A DNA stretch of 64,000 bases. Origin: PNAI01 sp035501735 (GTDB taxonomy: Bacteria; Pseudomonadota; Alphaproteobacteria; Rhizobiales; Xanthobacteraceae). The notes under the pieces were generated by a model that was not told where the DNA came from, made no database searches, and saw only the letters and a list, made by a program, of their open reading frames with translations. A program made the position numbers and the translations under genes. Positions 44,106 through 53,153 of the stretch are shown here, piece after piece. Where the stretch lies: assembly GCA_035501735.1 (NCBI GenBank), contig DATJVR010000087.1:6012-70011 (forward strand), read 5' to 3'. The stretch's first letter is position 1. The number at the start of each line of letters is the position of its first letter.

Positions 44106-44150
44106 CCAGCGACCCTGCTGCTCACGGCAGCAGGGTCGCTGGTTTCATAT
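44106..44150 (+). terminator. Strong terminator after the peroxidase gene
   Basis: A perfect 15-bp stem, CCAGCGACCCTGCTG (44106-44120) / CAGCAGGGTCGCTGG (44128-44142), with a 7-nt loop and TTTCATAT directly after, 80 bp beyond the stop. The rest of the 411-bp gap to the next gene holds a 13-bp inverted repeat GTTCA-TTG-TGAAC (44378-44390), a possible operator before the TPR gene, and nothing else I can name. Confidence 0.85.
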
Positions 44151-44437
44151 CCGGCGCGTCGGGACGATGCGAAGCCGGCAATCGGAAAGCATTCCTTTGT
44201 CCGTTCTTAACGCTTCGGCAAGGGGAGAAAATCGCAGATTCGACGCAGGCAAATGCGTAAAAACTAAGCATTAGAGATTCCGCAATACTGTCACCGTGGT
44301 GCCACATCAAGGCTTTCATTGTAAATTCAATACCGTCGGGCGCGCATGGCGCGATCCTTGCGGATAAAGCGTAAAAGGTTCATTGTGAACGAGACTCGAA
44401 GGCGTGCCGCACCGCGCCCCAAGGAGACCCGCAAACC

Positions 44438-46447
44438 GTGATCTTATTGAAGCCCTGTCGACGTTTTGCCGGCGTCGTGATCAGCGCACTGACTCTGCTG
44501 GCGCCGTGCGCGCTCGCGGCCCAAACGCCAGCCCCCGCGAAGAGTCAGGTGCCGTCGTTGCGCGAGTTGGCGCGCATTTCGCCGACCGGAAATTATCTCG
44601 CGGCCCGCCACGCCGGCGCCCAGCGCGACGCTTCCGCGGCCGCGGCGTTCTTTCGCGCCGCATTGCGCAGCGATCCGCGCAACGGCGAGCTGCTCGAGCG
44701 CGCTTTCATCGCGACTCTGACCGAGGGCGACATCGACGAATCCATTCGGCTGGCGGAGCGTCTCATCCAGCTCGACCGCACCGACCGCATCGCGCGGCTG
44801 GTGCTCGGCATTCGGGCGCTCAAGCAGAAGCAATATGCGGTCGCGCGCCAGAATTTCATGCAGTCGAACCGCGGTCCGCTCACCGATTTGACCGCGACGC
44901 TGCTCGCCGCCTGGGCAATGTACGGCACCAACGACGCCAAGGGCGCGGTCGATTTGATCGATCGCCTATCCGGTCCCGATTGGTACCCGTTGTTCAAGGA
45001 ACTGCATGCCGGCCTGATCCTCGACCTTTCCGGCTCCAAGAAGGAAGCCGGCAAGCGCTACGAGCACGCCTATCAGCTCAACTCATCGTCGTTGCGCCTG
45101 GTGGAAGCCTACAGCAGCTGGCTCTCGCGCACGGGATCCAAGGACGAAGCCCTGAAGGTCCTTGCAACCTTCGACAAGGCGATTCCGGGTCATCCGCTGA
45201 TCAAGCAGGAGATGGAGAAGGTTTCCGGTGGTGATGCCGCTCCCGCCAATCCGAGCGAATCCGTTACGCTTCGCGCCGGCCAGTCGGGCGAGCTCGTCAA
45301 GCGCTTGCAGACGGCGCTCGGGATCAAGGCCGACGGCGCGTTCGGGCCCGTGACCGAAGCCGCAGTGAAGGCGTTCCAGCAAAAGAACGGCATCCGCGTG
45401 AACGGGATTGCCGGCCCGAATACTTTGGCCAAGCTAAATATCTCAAAACCCAACGGAATTAAGGGCGAACCGCTGCCGCCTCTGGTCACCAATCCGCAGG
45501 ATGGCGCCGCCGAAGTGCTCTATGGGCTGGGGTCGGCGCTCGGCCGCCGCGGCGACGACGATCCCGGCCTCGTCTATTTGCAGCTGGCGCTCTACCTGTC
45601 GCCCAACCATGCGCTCTCGCTGATCTCGCTCGCCGACCTCTATGAGCAGATCAAGAAACCGTTGCTTGCGATCAAGACCTACGAGGCGGTGCCGCAGGAT
45701 TCGCCGCTCCGGCGCAACGCCGAGATCCAGCTCGCCGCCGATCTCGACAGTATCGACCGCGCCGACGAAGCCAAGAAGCGTCTCGAAAAACTGATCGCCG
45801 AACGGCCGAATGACATCGAGGCGATCATGATGCTCGGCAACATCCTGCGCGGGCGCAAGGACTATGCCGAGTGCGCCAAAGTCTACAGCCGCGGCATCGC
45901 CACCATTACCGCGCCCGTGCAGTCGCAATGGCCGATCTTCTATTTCCGCGGCATCTGTTACGAGCGCGAGAAACAATGGGCGCAGGCCGAGGCCGACCTG
46001 AAAAAGGCGCTCGAGCTCTATCCCGACCAGCCGCACGTGCTCAATTACCTCGGCTATTCGTGGATCGACCAGGGTATCAACCTCGACGAAGGCATGAAGA
46101 TGATCCGCCGCGCCGTCGAGCAGCGGCCTGAGGACGGCTACATCGTCGACTCGCTCGGCTGGGTCTATTACCGGCTTGGCGATTATCAGGAAGCGCTCAA
46201 GAATCTTGAGCGTGCCGTCGAGCTCAAGCCCGACGACCCGACCATTAACGACCATCTCGGCGACGTCTATTGGAGGTTGGGCCGCACGCTCGAGGCGCAA
46301 TTCCAATGGTCGCATGCCCGCGACCTCAAGCCCGAGGCCGACGAGCTTGATAAGATCAAGCAGAAACTGAAGACCGGCCTGGCCGATGAACCTTCCTCGG
46401 CAGCCGATGCCGCCAAGCAGCAGAAGAAGCCCGGCAACGGCGGCTAA
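44438..46447 (+). CDS. Exported TPR protein with internal peptidoglycan-binding domain
   Basis: 669 residues from a GTG. The signal peptide ends near LAAQTPAPAK (residues 1-28). TPR-like repeats occupy about 70-265. Residues about 282-335 (LRAGQSGELVKRLQTALGIK then FGPVTEAAVKAFQQKNGI) are a complete PG_binding_1-type domain. TPR repeats resume from about 350 to 640 (for example LGYSWIDQGINLDEGMKMIR and LGWVYYRLGDYQEALKNLER). The TPR part is the conserved alphaproteobacterial protein usually found before ispE; the peptidoglycan domain between the two arrays looks like an insertion. The 3' end overlaps ispE by 62 bp. Confidence 0.85.
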   Translation: MILLKPCRRFAGVVISALTLLAPCALAAQTPAPAKSQVPSLRELARISPTGNYLAARHAGAQRDASAAAAFFRAALRSDPRNGELLERAFIATLTEGDIDESIRLAERLIQLDRTDRIARLVLGIRALKQKQYAVARQNFMQSNRGPLTDLTATLLAAWAMYGTNDAKGAVDLIDRLSGPDWYPLFKELHAGLILDLSGSKKEAGKRYEHAYQLNSSSLRLVEAYSSWLSRTGSKDEALKVLATFDKAIPGHPLIKQEMEKVSGGDAAPANPSESVTLRAGQSGELVKRLQTALGIKADGAFGPVTEAAVKAFQQKNGIRVNGIAGPNTLAKLNISKPNGIKGEPLPPLVTNPQDGAAEVLYGLGSALGRRGDDDPGLVYLQLALYLSPNHALSLISLADLYEQIKKPLLAIKTYEAVPQDSPLRRNAEIQLAADLDSIDRADEAKKRLEKLIAERPNDIEAIMMLGNILRGRKDYAECAKVYSRGIATITAPVQSQWPIFYFRGICYEREKQWAQAEADLKKALELYPDQPHVLNYLGYSWIDQGINLDEGMKMIRRAVEQRPEDGYIVDSLGWVYYRLGDYQEALKNLERAVELKPDDPTINDHLGDVYWRLGRTLEAQFQWSHARDLKPEADELDKIKQKLKTGLADEPSSAADAAKQQKKPGNGG

Positions 46448-47348
46448 ATCCGCCGCGTTCGTGCCGCCGCGATCCCGCGCCGCCCGCGCGGAAATCGCCC
46501 CCGCCAAGATCAATCTGACGCTGCGCGTTTTCGGCCGCCGCCGCGACGGCTATCACGACATCGAGAGTCTGGTGGCATTTGCGGATGTGAGCGACCGTCT
46601 CACGTTCCAGCCGGGCGGGCAGCTCTCCCTCAAAGTGCGCGGCCCGGCAGCTCACGGACTCGGTAAGCCGGACTCCAATCTCGTGCTCAAGGCAGCGCGC
46701 ACGCTCGCAGCCGAGATGAAAGGGCTCAAGCTCGGTCGCTTCACATTGACCAAGAATTTGCCGATCGCCGCCGGCATCGGCGGCGGCTCGTCGGACGCCG
46801 CCGCCGCGTTGCGCCTGCTCGCCCGCGCGAACCGGCTGAAATTGGACGATCCTCGAATGCTCAAGGCCGCGCGCAAGCTCGGCGCCGATGTGCCGGTCTG
46901 CCTCGATCCGCGGCCGCGCCTGATGCGCGGCATCGGTGAAGAGCTGTCCGACGCCATTCGCATTCCCAAACTCGCCGTCGTGCTGGCCAATCCGGGAACG
47001 GCCGTCGCCACGAAGGATGTGTTCGCGCGCCATGACCGGCAGGAGTCGCGCCCCCGCGCGGCACCCGGACATCACGCCACGCTCATTCCGCAGTGGCGCT
47101 CTGCATTTATTGCCATGCTCGCCGCCGAAGCGAACGACCTCGAACCCGCCGCAATCGCGCTTGCGCCCTCGATCGCGACGGTGCTCGACGCGTTGCGCGC
47201 TGAGTCCGGCTGCCATCTGGCGCGCATGTCGGGCTCGGGCGCGACCTGCTTCGGGCTGTTCGCGACGCCGCGCGCAGCTCAAGCCGCCGCACGCAAGATA
47301 GCGGCCGCGCATCCGCGTTGGTGGGTGCGCGCGAGCGTGTTGCGCTAG
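46386..47348 (+). CDS. ispE: 4-diphosphocytidyl-2-C-methyl-D-erythritol kinase
   Basis: 320-residue GHMP kinase of the non-mevalonate isoprenoid pathway. It begins, after an Arg/Pro/Ala-rich lead, with EIAPAKINLTLRVFGRRRDG, the substrate-binding start of IspE. The ATP loop is PIAAGIGGGSSDAAAALRLL and the third motif is HLARMSGSGATCFGLF. If the ATG at 46386 is used the first 62 bp overlap the TPR gene; ATG 46407 is also possible. Its product route supplies precursors for the polyprenyl synthase encoded at 50.9 kb. Confidence 0.93.
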   Translation: MNLPRQPMPPSSRRSPATAAKSAAFVPPRSRAARAEIAPAKINLTLRVFGRRRDGYHDIESLVAFADVSDRLTFQPGGQLSLKVRGPAAHGLGKPDSNLVLKAARTLAAEMKGLKLGRFTLTKNLPIAAGIGGGSSDAAAALRLLARANRLKLDDPRMLKAARKLGADVPVCLDPRPRLMRGIGEELSDAIRIPKLAVVLANPGTAVATKDVFARHDRQESRPRAAPGHHATLIPQWRSAFIAMLAAEANDLEPAAIALAPSIATVLDALRAESGCHLARMSGSGATCFGLFATPRAAQAAARKIAAAHPRWWVRASVLR

Positions 47349-47369
47349 CCGGCGGGCCGGTTACGCGCG

Positions 47370-50300
47370 CTAGCGGTTCGCACCATCGCCCACCAGGGCG
47401 AATGGAGCCCAAAACATCGGATGAGCGTAGGCGAACGATGCGCTTCCGTTATCCTCGACTCGTTCGCCCTTGCCGATCATGTCGAGCATGGCCTCGCGCA
47501 GTGCCGAAGCGCGGCTGAGTTGCGGGGCTGCGGCTTGTCGACGGAAAAGATCGGTGGTCAGTGCCCGTGCGGAAGTCGTCTCCACCGGCCAATGCGTGAC
47601 CAAAAGAGCCCGTGCTCCGGCGTAGAAGAAGGCGCGTCCGAGTCCCGACACGGCTTCCGCACCGCCGCCCTCGCCGGCAGCCGTGTTGCAAGCCGACAGC
47701 ACCACCCAGTCGGCATCGAGTTTGAGGCCCAATATCTTCTCCACTGTCAGCAGTCCATCCCCGTCAACTCCCGCGACATCGGGCGCCGACAATGCCAGTG
47801 CCGGTTGGCTAAGGCCGTCGACTTCTCCCGGTGTAAGACCGTGAGTGGCGAACATGACGACACGGCGATCATCGAGCCGCATCGAGCGAACGGTTTTTTC
47901 ATTGGCTTTCTCGCCAAGAAAGACATCCGCAACCGGATCGGCGCCGAGCGTGCGCGCGATCTGGCGGACCTCTTCGGCGGTGTCGGGCAAACGCGGCAAT
48001 TGGGAGAATTCGGCGCTGGGCAGGGAAGCCGTCTTCGGCGCCGCGCGCACTTCAATCGACGAATCGGCCGCGGCGACCTGCACCGGCGGCTGTTGGCCTT
48101 TTGCCTGTTCCGCCTGGGCGAGGTTGAACCATGGATCGGCGAAGCCGATAAACGGTTTACGATTTTGCGAGCCGGCGGGAACGGAGCGCAGACTGACAAA
48201 CGATGCCATGGACGGAACCTGCGTGACAGTCACGTCGCGGATGAGAAAAGGCACATCGCGGTAGCTGGCGAACCGCAGCTTGTCGGCCACCTCCCCGGGT
48301 TGCGCGATGGAGCTGGTGACCAGGAGTGAAAACGGCAGCCGCGCCAGCGCCCCATCCGGCACGATGATGAGATTCCCTGCCCCCTTCCAACCACTGCCAA
48401 CCGGTTCCATCACGGCGGCGTAAAGCTTGTGCGATGCCTCGACGTCAAACGGAGGAATCTCGCTGACCAAGAGGGCATTCGAATTCACTGCGCCATAGAG
48501 ATGCTCAACCAGCGTTACGATCTCGGATTCCGGCAACGTCATGGATGCAAAAGCGACCTCGCCTTGCCTGGTCATGGCCCAGACGTGACCACGACCGCCG
48601 CTGAAATAGGTCACGATCAACGCTTCGCTGTCATTAAGCTTGGCGCGGGCTTCTGCAATGCCGGCGGGTTTTGGATTGATCAGTTGAGCATATTGCGGGA
48701 ACCGCCGCTCGATCTCCTTGCGGAGCGTCTTGCGCGCCTCGCGCAGCTGCTCAAGATCTTTCCGCAACGACTGGATCACCTTCGGATCCTGCTGATCGGC
48801 GGATGCATTGAGCGTGTTCTTGAGTAGGTCGGTCACGGCGGTTATCCGCTGATCGGAATCCTGGGCTTGGCGGATCAGTTCGATCAGGGCCGCATCGTGA
48901 CTTGCCGTGCGTGCGCTTGAGGCGGCGATTGCGCTCTGCACCGACTTGGCATGCGCGACGTCGGCCATGCGGAAGGCTTCATCGGTGGCGTCGAATTTCA
49001 GCTGTTTTTCAAGTTCGGTTCCGCGGACCTGGATCAGAAGATTGAAATAGGCGTCGATGATGAGCTGGCGGCGATTGCCCTCGTCGATTGCGCCTTCCTC
49101 CTTGGCTGAGGCATCCGATGCGGCGAGCAAAACTGCAACCGCATCGTGCAAAGTCCGGAACGCTTCCTCGCGGCGACCTGCGGCCGCAAACGCGGCGCCG
49201 AGGAAGCCCTGGACTTCTGCGATCGCGTATTCGTTGTTGCCGCCCTGGGCCGTGCGATTCTTTATGACGTTTTCGAAGATCGGAATTGCAAGGGTCGCCT
49301 GTCCGGCGCGCACCAACGCGATGGCGAGATCGAGGTTGCCGTCAGTGTAATGCTTGCGTGCGATGTCGTCGTCGGCGACAGCGACCTTGAGCTTGTCGTA
49401 GGTCGCCATCGCCTCGTCCCAATGGCCCTGCGACGCCTCCCCGACCGCGATGCGTTGCAAGGCATCGGCATGCACTGCCGGATCGACGCCGGCGAGCACA
49501 TAGATTTCCAGCGCAGCCTCCGCGAGGCGCTGGGCATCGCGGTAGCGCCCTTCGGCCTGCAGAATATCGGCCAGGATCAGCACCGTATTGGCGGTCGCAG
49601 GGCCTTCATTGCCGGCGAGGCGCAGGTTATCGAGCAATGCACGGCGGGTTTCGACCTCCGACTCGAGCAGCTTGTTTTGGCGCAAGAGCGTCTGTGCCAA
49701 CAGCAGCCTGAGCCGCGCAATGCCCGCCTCCACGGAGCTCACGGGCGGCTGATGGGCAACCCAACGCGGCAGGTCCTTGATCGAGGCTTCGCGCAACCGA
49801 ATGGCGTTGCGGAATCTTGTTTCGGCTTCGCCCAAATGCCCTGTTGCAAGGGCGACTTCGCCGTAACCCTGTTCGACGGCGCTACTCATCGAGTTGAAAT
49901 GCGGCCAAGCCCACGCCGGTTGCTGCCGATAGGCATTATAGATCTGTTGCGCCCTCTGAACGGCGCGCTTGGCAGCCTCGACATCGCCTGCTCGCAATTT
50001 GACCGCCACGGATCGAATGTCACCCTGCAAGACCGGCCCGAGATAGACCGTCAGGAGAGCGGGTCGGACCTCTTCGTAGATCGCGGTCGCGGTCTTGAAA
50101 TTGCCGGAATCCAATTCCGCCGAGACCAATTCCGACATGATCCTCACGGCCTGCTGAGATTCATCGGATACGCGTTCTCTTAATCTCGATCGCGCCTCCT
50201 CGGGCGATGTCGGCATGAACTGCAGCAGCGTCTTTCCGGCCGGCAGCTGCCCCCTACCGCCTTGCGCGAGGTTCTTGGCAATGATGTAGGCCTGGAATGC

Positions 50301-50759
50301 GGGTGATCCATTCGGATTACTGGGCGTCGGAAAATCGAAGACCGATACCGAGCCCCGCTTCATCGCGAGGGGTTTTGCGATCTCATAAGCGGCGCGGAAA
50401 TCGGCCAGGCGTTGCCGATTGCGACCGAGTTCGCGCGCCGCACGCCCACGCTCGGCAAGAAAGACGGCTTTGGCGAAGCCGCTCAAATTCGCTGGCGTCG
50501 GAGCATCCGCGGTTTTCTTCAGGGCTTCGATTTTTGCAGGATCCGGCTTGTGCTGATTGAGCACATCCGTGATGTCATCGATCGTGTGTGGTGGCGTGGC
50601 GTAGGAAGGCGTCTTGTCGGCAGTTGTCAGTTTGCGTGCTTCCTCGACCGTCATGGCGCGCGCACCTTCTCGCGGCCATAACTGCGCGCAAACGGACAAG
50701 CAAAGACCCAAAAATAGTGCGGGAATGAGCAGGTATCGCTTTGTTATGCCAACGCGCAT
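47370..50759 (-). CDS. Exported TPR-CHAT protease-like protein
   Basis: 1129 residues from ATG 50759. A signal peptide (YLLIPALFLGLCLSVCAQ) is followed by about 600 residues of TPR-type helices (for example ADILQAEGRYRDAQRLAEAA). A coiled region comes next, then a C-terminal CHAT (caspase-like) domain from about residue 760. The catalytic dyad is intact: His973 in VVMFATHGLTPGEV and Cys1024 in WVVLSACNTAAGEGG; LLVTHWPVET follows. The open frame goes on 46 codons upstream, but 50759 gives the signal peptide. Convergent with ispE. The partner that triggers it is not apparent. Confidence 0.88.
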   Translation of the reverse strand: MRVGITKRYLLIPALFLGLCLSVCAQLWPREGARAMTVEEARKLTTADKTPSYATPPHTIDDITDVLNQHKPDPAKIEALKKTADAPTPANLSGFAKAVFLAERGRAARELGRNRQRLADFRAAYEIAKPLAMKRGSVSVFDFPTPSNPNGSPAFQAYIIAKNLAQGGRGQLPAGKTLLQFMPTSPEEARSRLRERVSDESQQAVRIMSELVSAELDSGNFKTATAIYEEVRPALLTVYLGPVLQGDIRSVAVKLRAGDVEAAKRAVQRAQQIYNAYRQQPAWAWPHFNSMSSAVEQGYGEVALATGHLGEAETRFRNAIRLREASIKDLPRWVAHQPPVSSVEAGIARLRLLLAQTLLRQNKLLESEVETRRALLDNLRLAGNEGPATANTVLILADILQAEGRYRDAQRLAEAALEIYVLAGVDPAVHADALQRIAVGEASQGHWDEAMATYDKLKVAVADDDIARKHYTDGNLDLAIALVRAGQATLAIPIFENVIKNRTAQGGNNEYAIAEVQGFLGAAFAAAGRREEAFRTLHDAVAVLLAASDASAKEEGAIDEGNRRQLIIDAYFNLLIQVRGTELEKQLKFDATDEAFRMADVAHAKSVQSAIAASSARTASHDAALIELIRQAQDSDQRITAVTDLLKNTLNASADQQDPKVIQSLRKDLEQLREARKTLRKEIERRFPQYAQLINPKPAGIAEARAKLNDSEALIVTYFSGGRGHVWAMTRQGEVAFASMTLPESEIVTLVEHLYGAVNSNALLVSEIPPFDVEASHKLYAAVMEPVGSGWKGAGNLIIVPDGALARLPFSLLVTSSIAQPGEVADKLRFASYRDVPFLIRDVTVTQVPSMASFVSLRSVPAGSQNRKPFIGFADPWFNLAQAEQAKGQQPPVQVAAADSSIEVRAAPKTASLPSAEFSQLPRLPDTAEEVRQIARTLGADPVADVFLGEKANEKTVRSMRLDDRRVVMFATHGLTPGEVDGLSQPALALSAPDVAGVDGDGLLTVEKILGLKLDADWVVLSACNTAAGEGGGAEAVSGLGRAFFYAGARALLVTHWPVETTSARALTTDLFRRQAAAPQLSRASALREAMLDMIGKGERVEDNGSASFAYAHPMFWAPFALVGDGANR

Positions 50760-50811
50760 GGCGGTCTGCTTGGATTGTCTACGCGAGAGATCGAATTGAC
50801 GTGCGTCGGAT

Positions 50812-50835
50812 AGTATCACTCGATAAGTATCACTC
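50812..50835 (-). promoter_or_regulatory. Direct repeats in the CHAT-gene upstream region
   Basis: The 10-mer GAGTGATACT (reverse strand) occurs twice, at 50826-50835 and 50812-50821, with a 14-bp period, about 53-76 bp before the CHAT start. An AT-rich CATATATT lies just beyond it (upstream for this gene). Could be a regulator site; no known family is matched. Confidence 0.35.
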
Positions 50836-50935
50836 AATATATGACGAATTGCAGCTTTATTATTCTGCACCCCAAATGCCCCTTTTGGTGTTGTCACGGC
50901 CGGCGCCGCTCTGCGTATCGCGCACTTGTTTGGCC

Positions 50936-51943
50936 CTAATACGTCCTTGCGGTGCAGAATTCGACGGCTTCTTCCAGCGCCTGCTTCATCGGCGAGGCCG
51001 GAAACAGCGCCAGCGCGTCCTTCGCGATTGCGCCGTAGTGCTGCGCGCGCTTGATCGTGTCCTCGATCGCCCGGTGCTTGGTCATCAGCCCGATCGCGGT
51101 ATCGAGGTCGCTGTCCGCGACCTCGCCCTGCTCGAGCGTGCGAATCCAGAACGCCCGCTCGCTTTCCGTTCCGCGCCGGAACGACAGCACCACCGGCAGC
51201 GTGATCTTGCCCTCGCGGAAATCGTCGCCCACGTTCTTGCCGAGCTTGGCGGCCTTGCCGCCGTAATCGAGCGCATCGTCCACCAGCTGGAAGGCGACGC
51301 CGAGGTTCATGCCGAACGACCGGCAGGCCGCCTGTTCGGCCTTCGGTCGTGCGGTGAGCACCGGCCCGACTTCGCAGGCCGCCGCGAACAGCTCGGCGGT
51401 CTTGGCGCGGATGACCGCCAGATATTCATCCTCGGTGGTCGCGGTATTCTTGGCGGCGGCAAGCTGCATCACCTCGCCCTCCGCAATGACGGCCGCGGCC
51501 GACGAGAGGATTTCGAGCGCGCCGAGCGAGCCGACCTCCACCATCATCTTGAATGCCTGTCCCAGCAGGAAATCGCCGACCAGCACGCTCGCCTCGTTGC
51601 CCCACAGCATGCGCGCCGCGAGCCGGCCGCGCCGCATTTCGCTTTCGTCCACCACGTCGTCATGCAGCAGCGTGGCGGTATGCATGAATTCGACCGCGGC
51701 CGCGAGCTTCACGTGCCCTTCGCCGGCATAACCGGTGAGCGCCGCCATTGCGACGGTCAGCATCGGGCGCAGGCGCTTGCCGCCGGAGGAGATCAGGTGG
51801 TTCGCCACCTCCGGGATCATCGTCACTTGCGAGCCCGTCCGCATCAGGATGGCGCGATTGACCCGTTCCATGTCGGGCCCGACGAGTTCCACCAAACGCT
51901 CGATGGTTGCGGGCGTTTGGCTAAAGGGAATGACAACGGCCAA
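50936..51943 (-). CDS. Polyprenyl diphosphate synthase (ubiquinone side chain)
   Basis: 335-residue trans-prenyltransferase. The first aspartate-rich motif is in ATLLHDDVVDESEMRRGR and the second region is AFQLVDDALDYGG; GKRLRPMLTVAM and the KNVGDDFREGKITLPVVL segment are also conserved. It elongates farnesyl or geranylgeranyl diphosphate to the long chain of ubiquinone. I choose a TTG start at 51943 because GGAG lies eight bases upstream and the product then begins MAVVIPF as in relatives; a TTG at 51967 is the alternative. Divergent from the GT2 gene. Confidence 0.92.
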   Translation of the reverse strand: MAVVIPFSQTPATIERLVELVGPDMERVNRAILMRTGSQVTMIPEVANHLISSGGKRLRPMLTVAMAALTGYAGEGHVKLAAAVEFMHTATLLHDDVVDESEMRRGRLAARMLWGNEASVLVGDFLLGQAFKMMVEVGSLGALEILSSAAAVIAEGEVMQLAAAKNTATTEDEYLAVIRAKTAELFAAACEVGPVLTARPKAEQAACRSFGMNLGVAFQLVDDALDYGGKAAKLGKNVGDDFREGKITLPVVLSFRRGTESERAFWIRTLEQGEVADSDLDTAIGLMTKHRAIEDTIKRAQHYGAIAKDALALFPASPMKQALEEAVEFCTARTY

Positions 51944-52079
51944 GTGACGATCTCCGTGCAGGGGCAAATAAGACGAGCGAAGATAGAAACGCTATGATAA
52001 GCGGGCAAGTGCGCCGTTGAGCCTGTGTGTGAACCGACCCGAAATCGCACACCGTCATGCACCGGCAGGAGATCCCTTG

Positions 52080-53141
52080 ATGCTGCGGATTCCGGCAAAA
52101 TCCAAGAGCGGGCCCAAGGCCAGGAACGAGGCCAAGGTGAAGAACGGGGCCAAAGCCAAGCCCGAGACCAAGCCCGAGACCAAGCACGAAACCTATGCGC
52201 CGGGTCTGCACCAGGTCGCGATCCTGATCCCTTGCTATAACGAAGAAACCGCCATCGGCAAGGTCGTGGCCGATTTCAAGGCCGCGGTGCCGGGCGCTGT
52301 CGTCTATGTCTACGACAACAATTCGACCGACCGCACGGTCGAGATCGCCACCAAGGCCGGTGCCCTGGTGCGGCGCGAGCCGCGGCAAGGCAAAGGCAAC
52401 GTGGTGCGGCGCATGTTCGCCGACATCGAGGCCGACATCTATGTCCTGGTCGACGGCGATGCGACCTACGATGCCAAGAGCGCCGGCGCGATGATCGCGC
52501 GCCTGATCGAGGATCGGCTCGACATGGTCGTGGCCGCGCGCGTCGACCGCGAGGATGAAGCCTATCGCTCGGGTCATCGCCTGGGCAACCGGCTGCTGAC
52601 CGGGTTCGTTGCCAACGTCTTTGGCGCAACCTTCAGCGACATGCTTTCGGGCTACCGGATTTTCTCCCGGCGTTTCGTGAAGTCCTTTCCGGTTTTGACC
52701 GGCGGTTTCGAGATCGAGACCGAGTTGACCATCCACGCGCTCGAACTCGACCTCCCGGTCGCGGAGGTGAACACGCCCTATTACGCCCGCCCCGTCGGCT
52801 CGACCTCCAAGCTCAACACCTGGCGCGACGGTTTCCGCATTCTCTGGACCATCTTCAAGCTCTATCGCTCCGAGCGCCCGCTGCCGTTCTTCAGTTCGCT
52901 TGGCTTTGCGCTCGCGGTCGCCTCGATCGGGCTCGCCATTCCGATTTTCGTCACCTATATGCGCGAAGGAATCGTGCCGCGCTTGCCCACCGCCGTGCTG
53001 GCAACCGGTCTGATGCTGCTGGCCTTTCTTTCGATCGCTTCCGGCCTGGTGCTCGATACCGTGACGCGCGGTCGGCGCGAGCTGAAATTACTGGCCTATC
53101 TTGCGCAGCGGGCGCCGACGGAGGATCCGCGGCAGAATTGA
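52080..53141 (+). CDS. GT2 family glycosyltransferase (polyprenyl-phosphate type)
   Basis: 353-residue enzyme. A 45-residue Lys/Glu/Ala/Pro-rich lead of short repeats (KPETKPETKHET) comes first. The GT-A domain then begins VAILIPCYNEETAIGKVVAD, with metal-binding DGDATYD and a SGYRIFSRRFVKSFPVLTGG acceptor region. Two C-terminal membrane spans (about 290-310 and 325-345) end in an Arg-rich tail. The layout is that of DPM1/GtrB-like enzymes that put a sugar on polyprenyl phosphate. AGGAG lies before ATG 52080. The product could feed the GT39-like protein at 34.5 kb; that link is inference. Confidence 0.85.
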   Translation: MLRIPAKSKSGPKARNEAKVKNGAKAKPETKPETKHETYAPGLHQVAILIPCYNEETAIGKVVADFKAAVPGAVVYVYDNNSTDRTVEIATKAGALVRREPRQGKGNVVRRMFADIEADIYVLVDGDATYDAKSAGAMIARLIEDRLDMVVAARVDREDEAYRSGHRLGNRLLTGFVANVFGATFSDMLSGYRIFSRRFVKSFPVLTGGFEIETELTIHALELDLPVAEVNTPYYARPVGSTSKLNTWRDGFRILWTIFKLYRSERPLPFFSSLGFALAVASIGLAIPIFVTYMREGIVPRLPTAVLATGLMLLAFLSIASGLVLDTVTRGRRELKLLAYLAQRAPTEDPRQN

Positions 53142-53153
53142 GGGTCTGACGTT

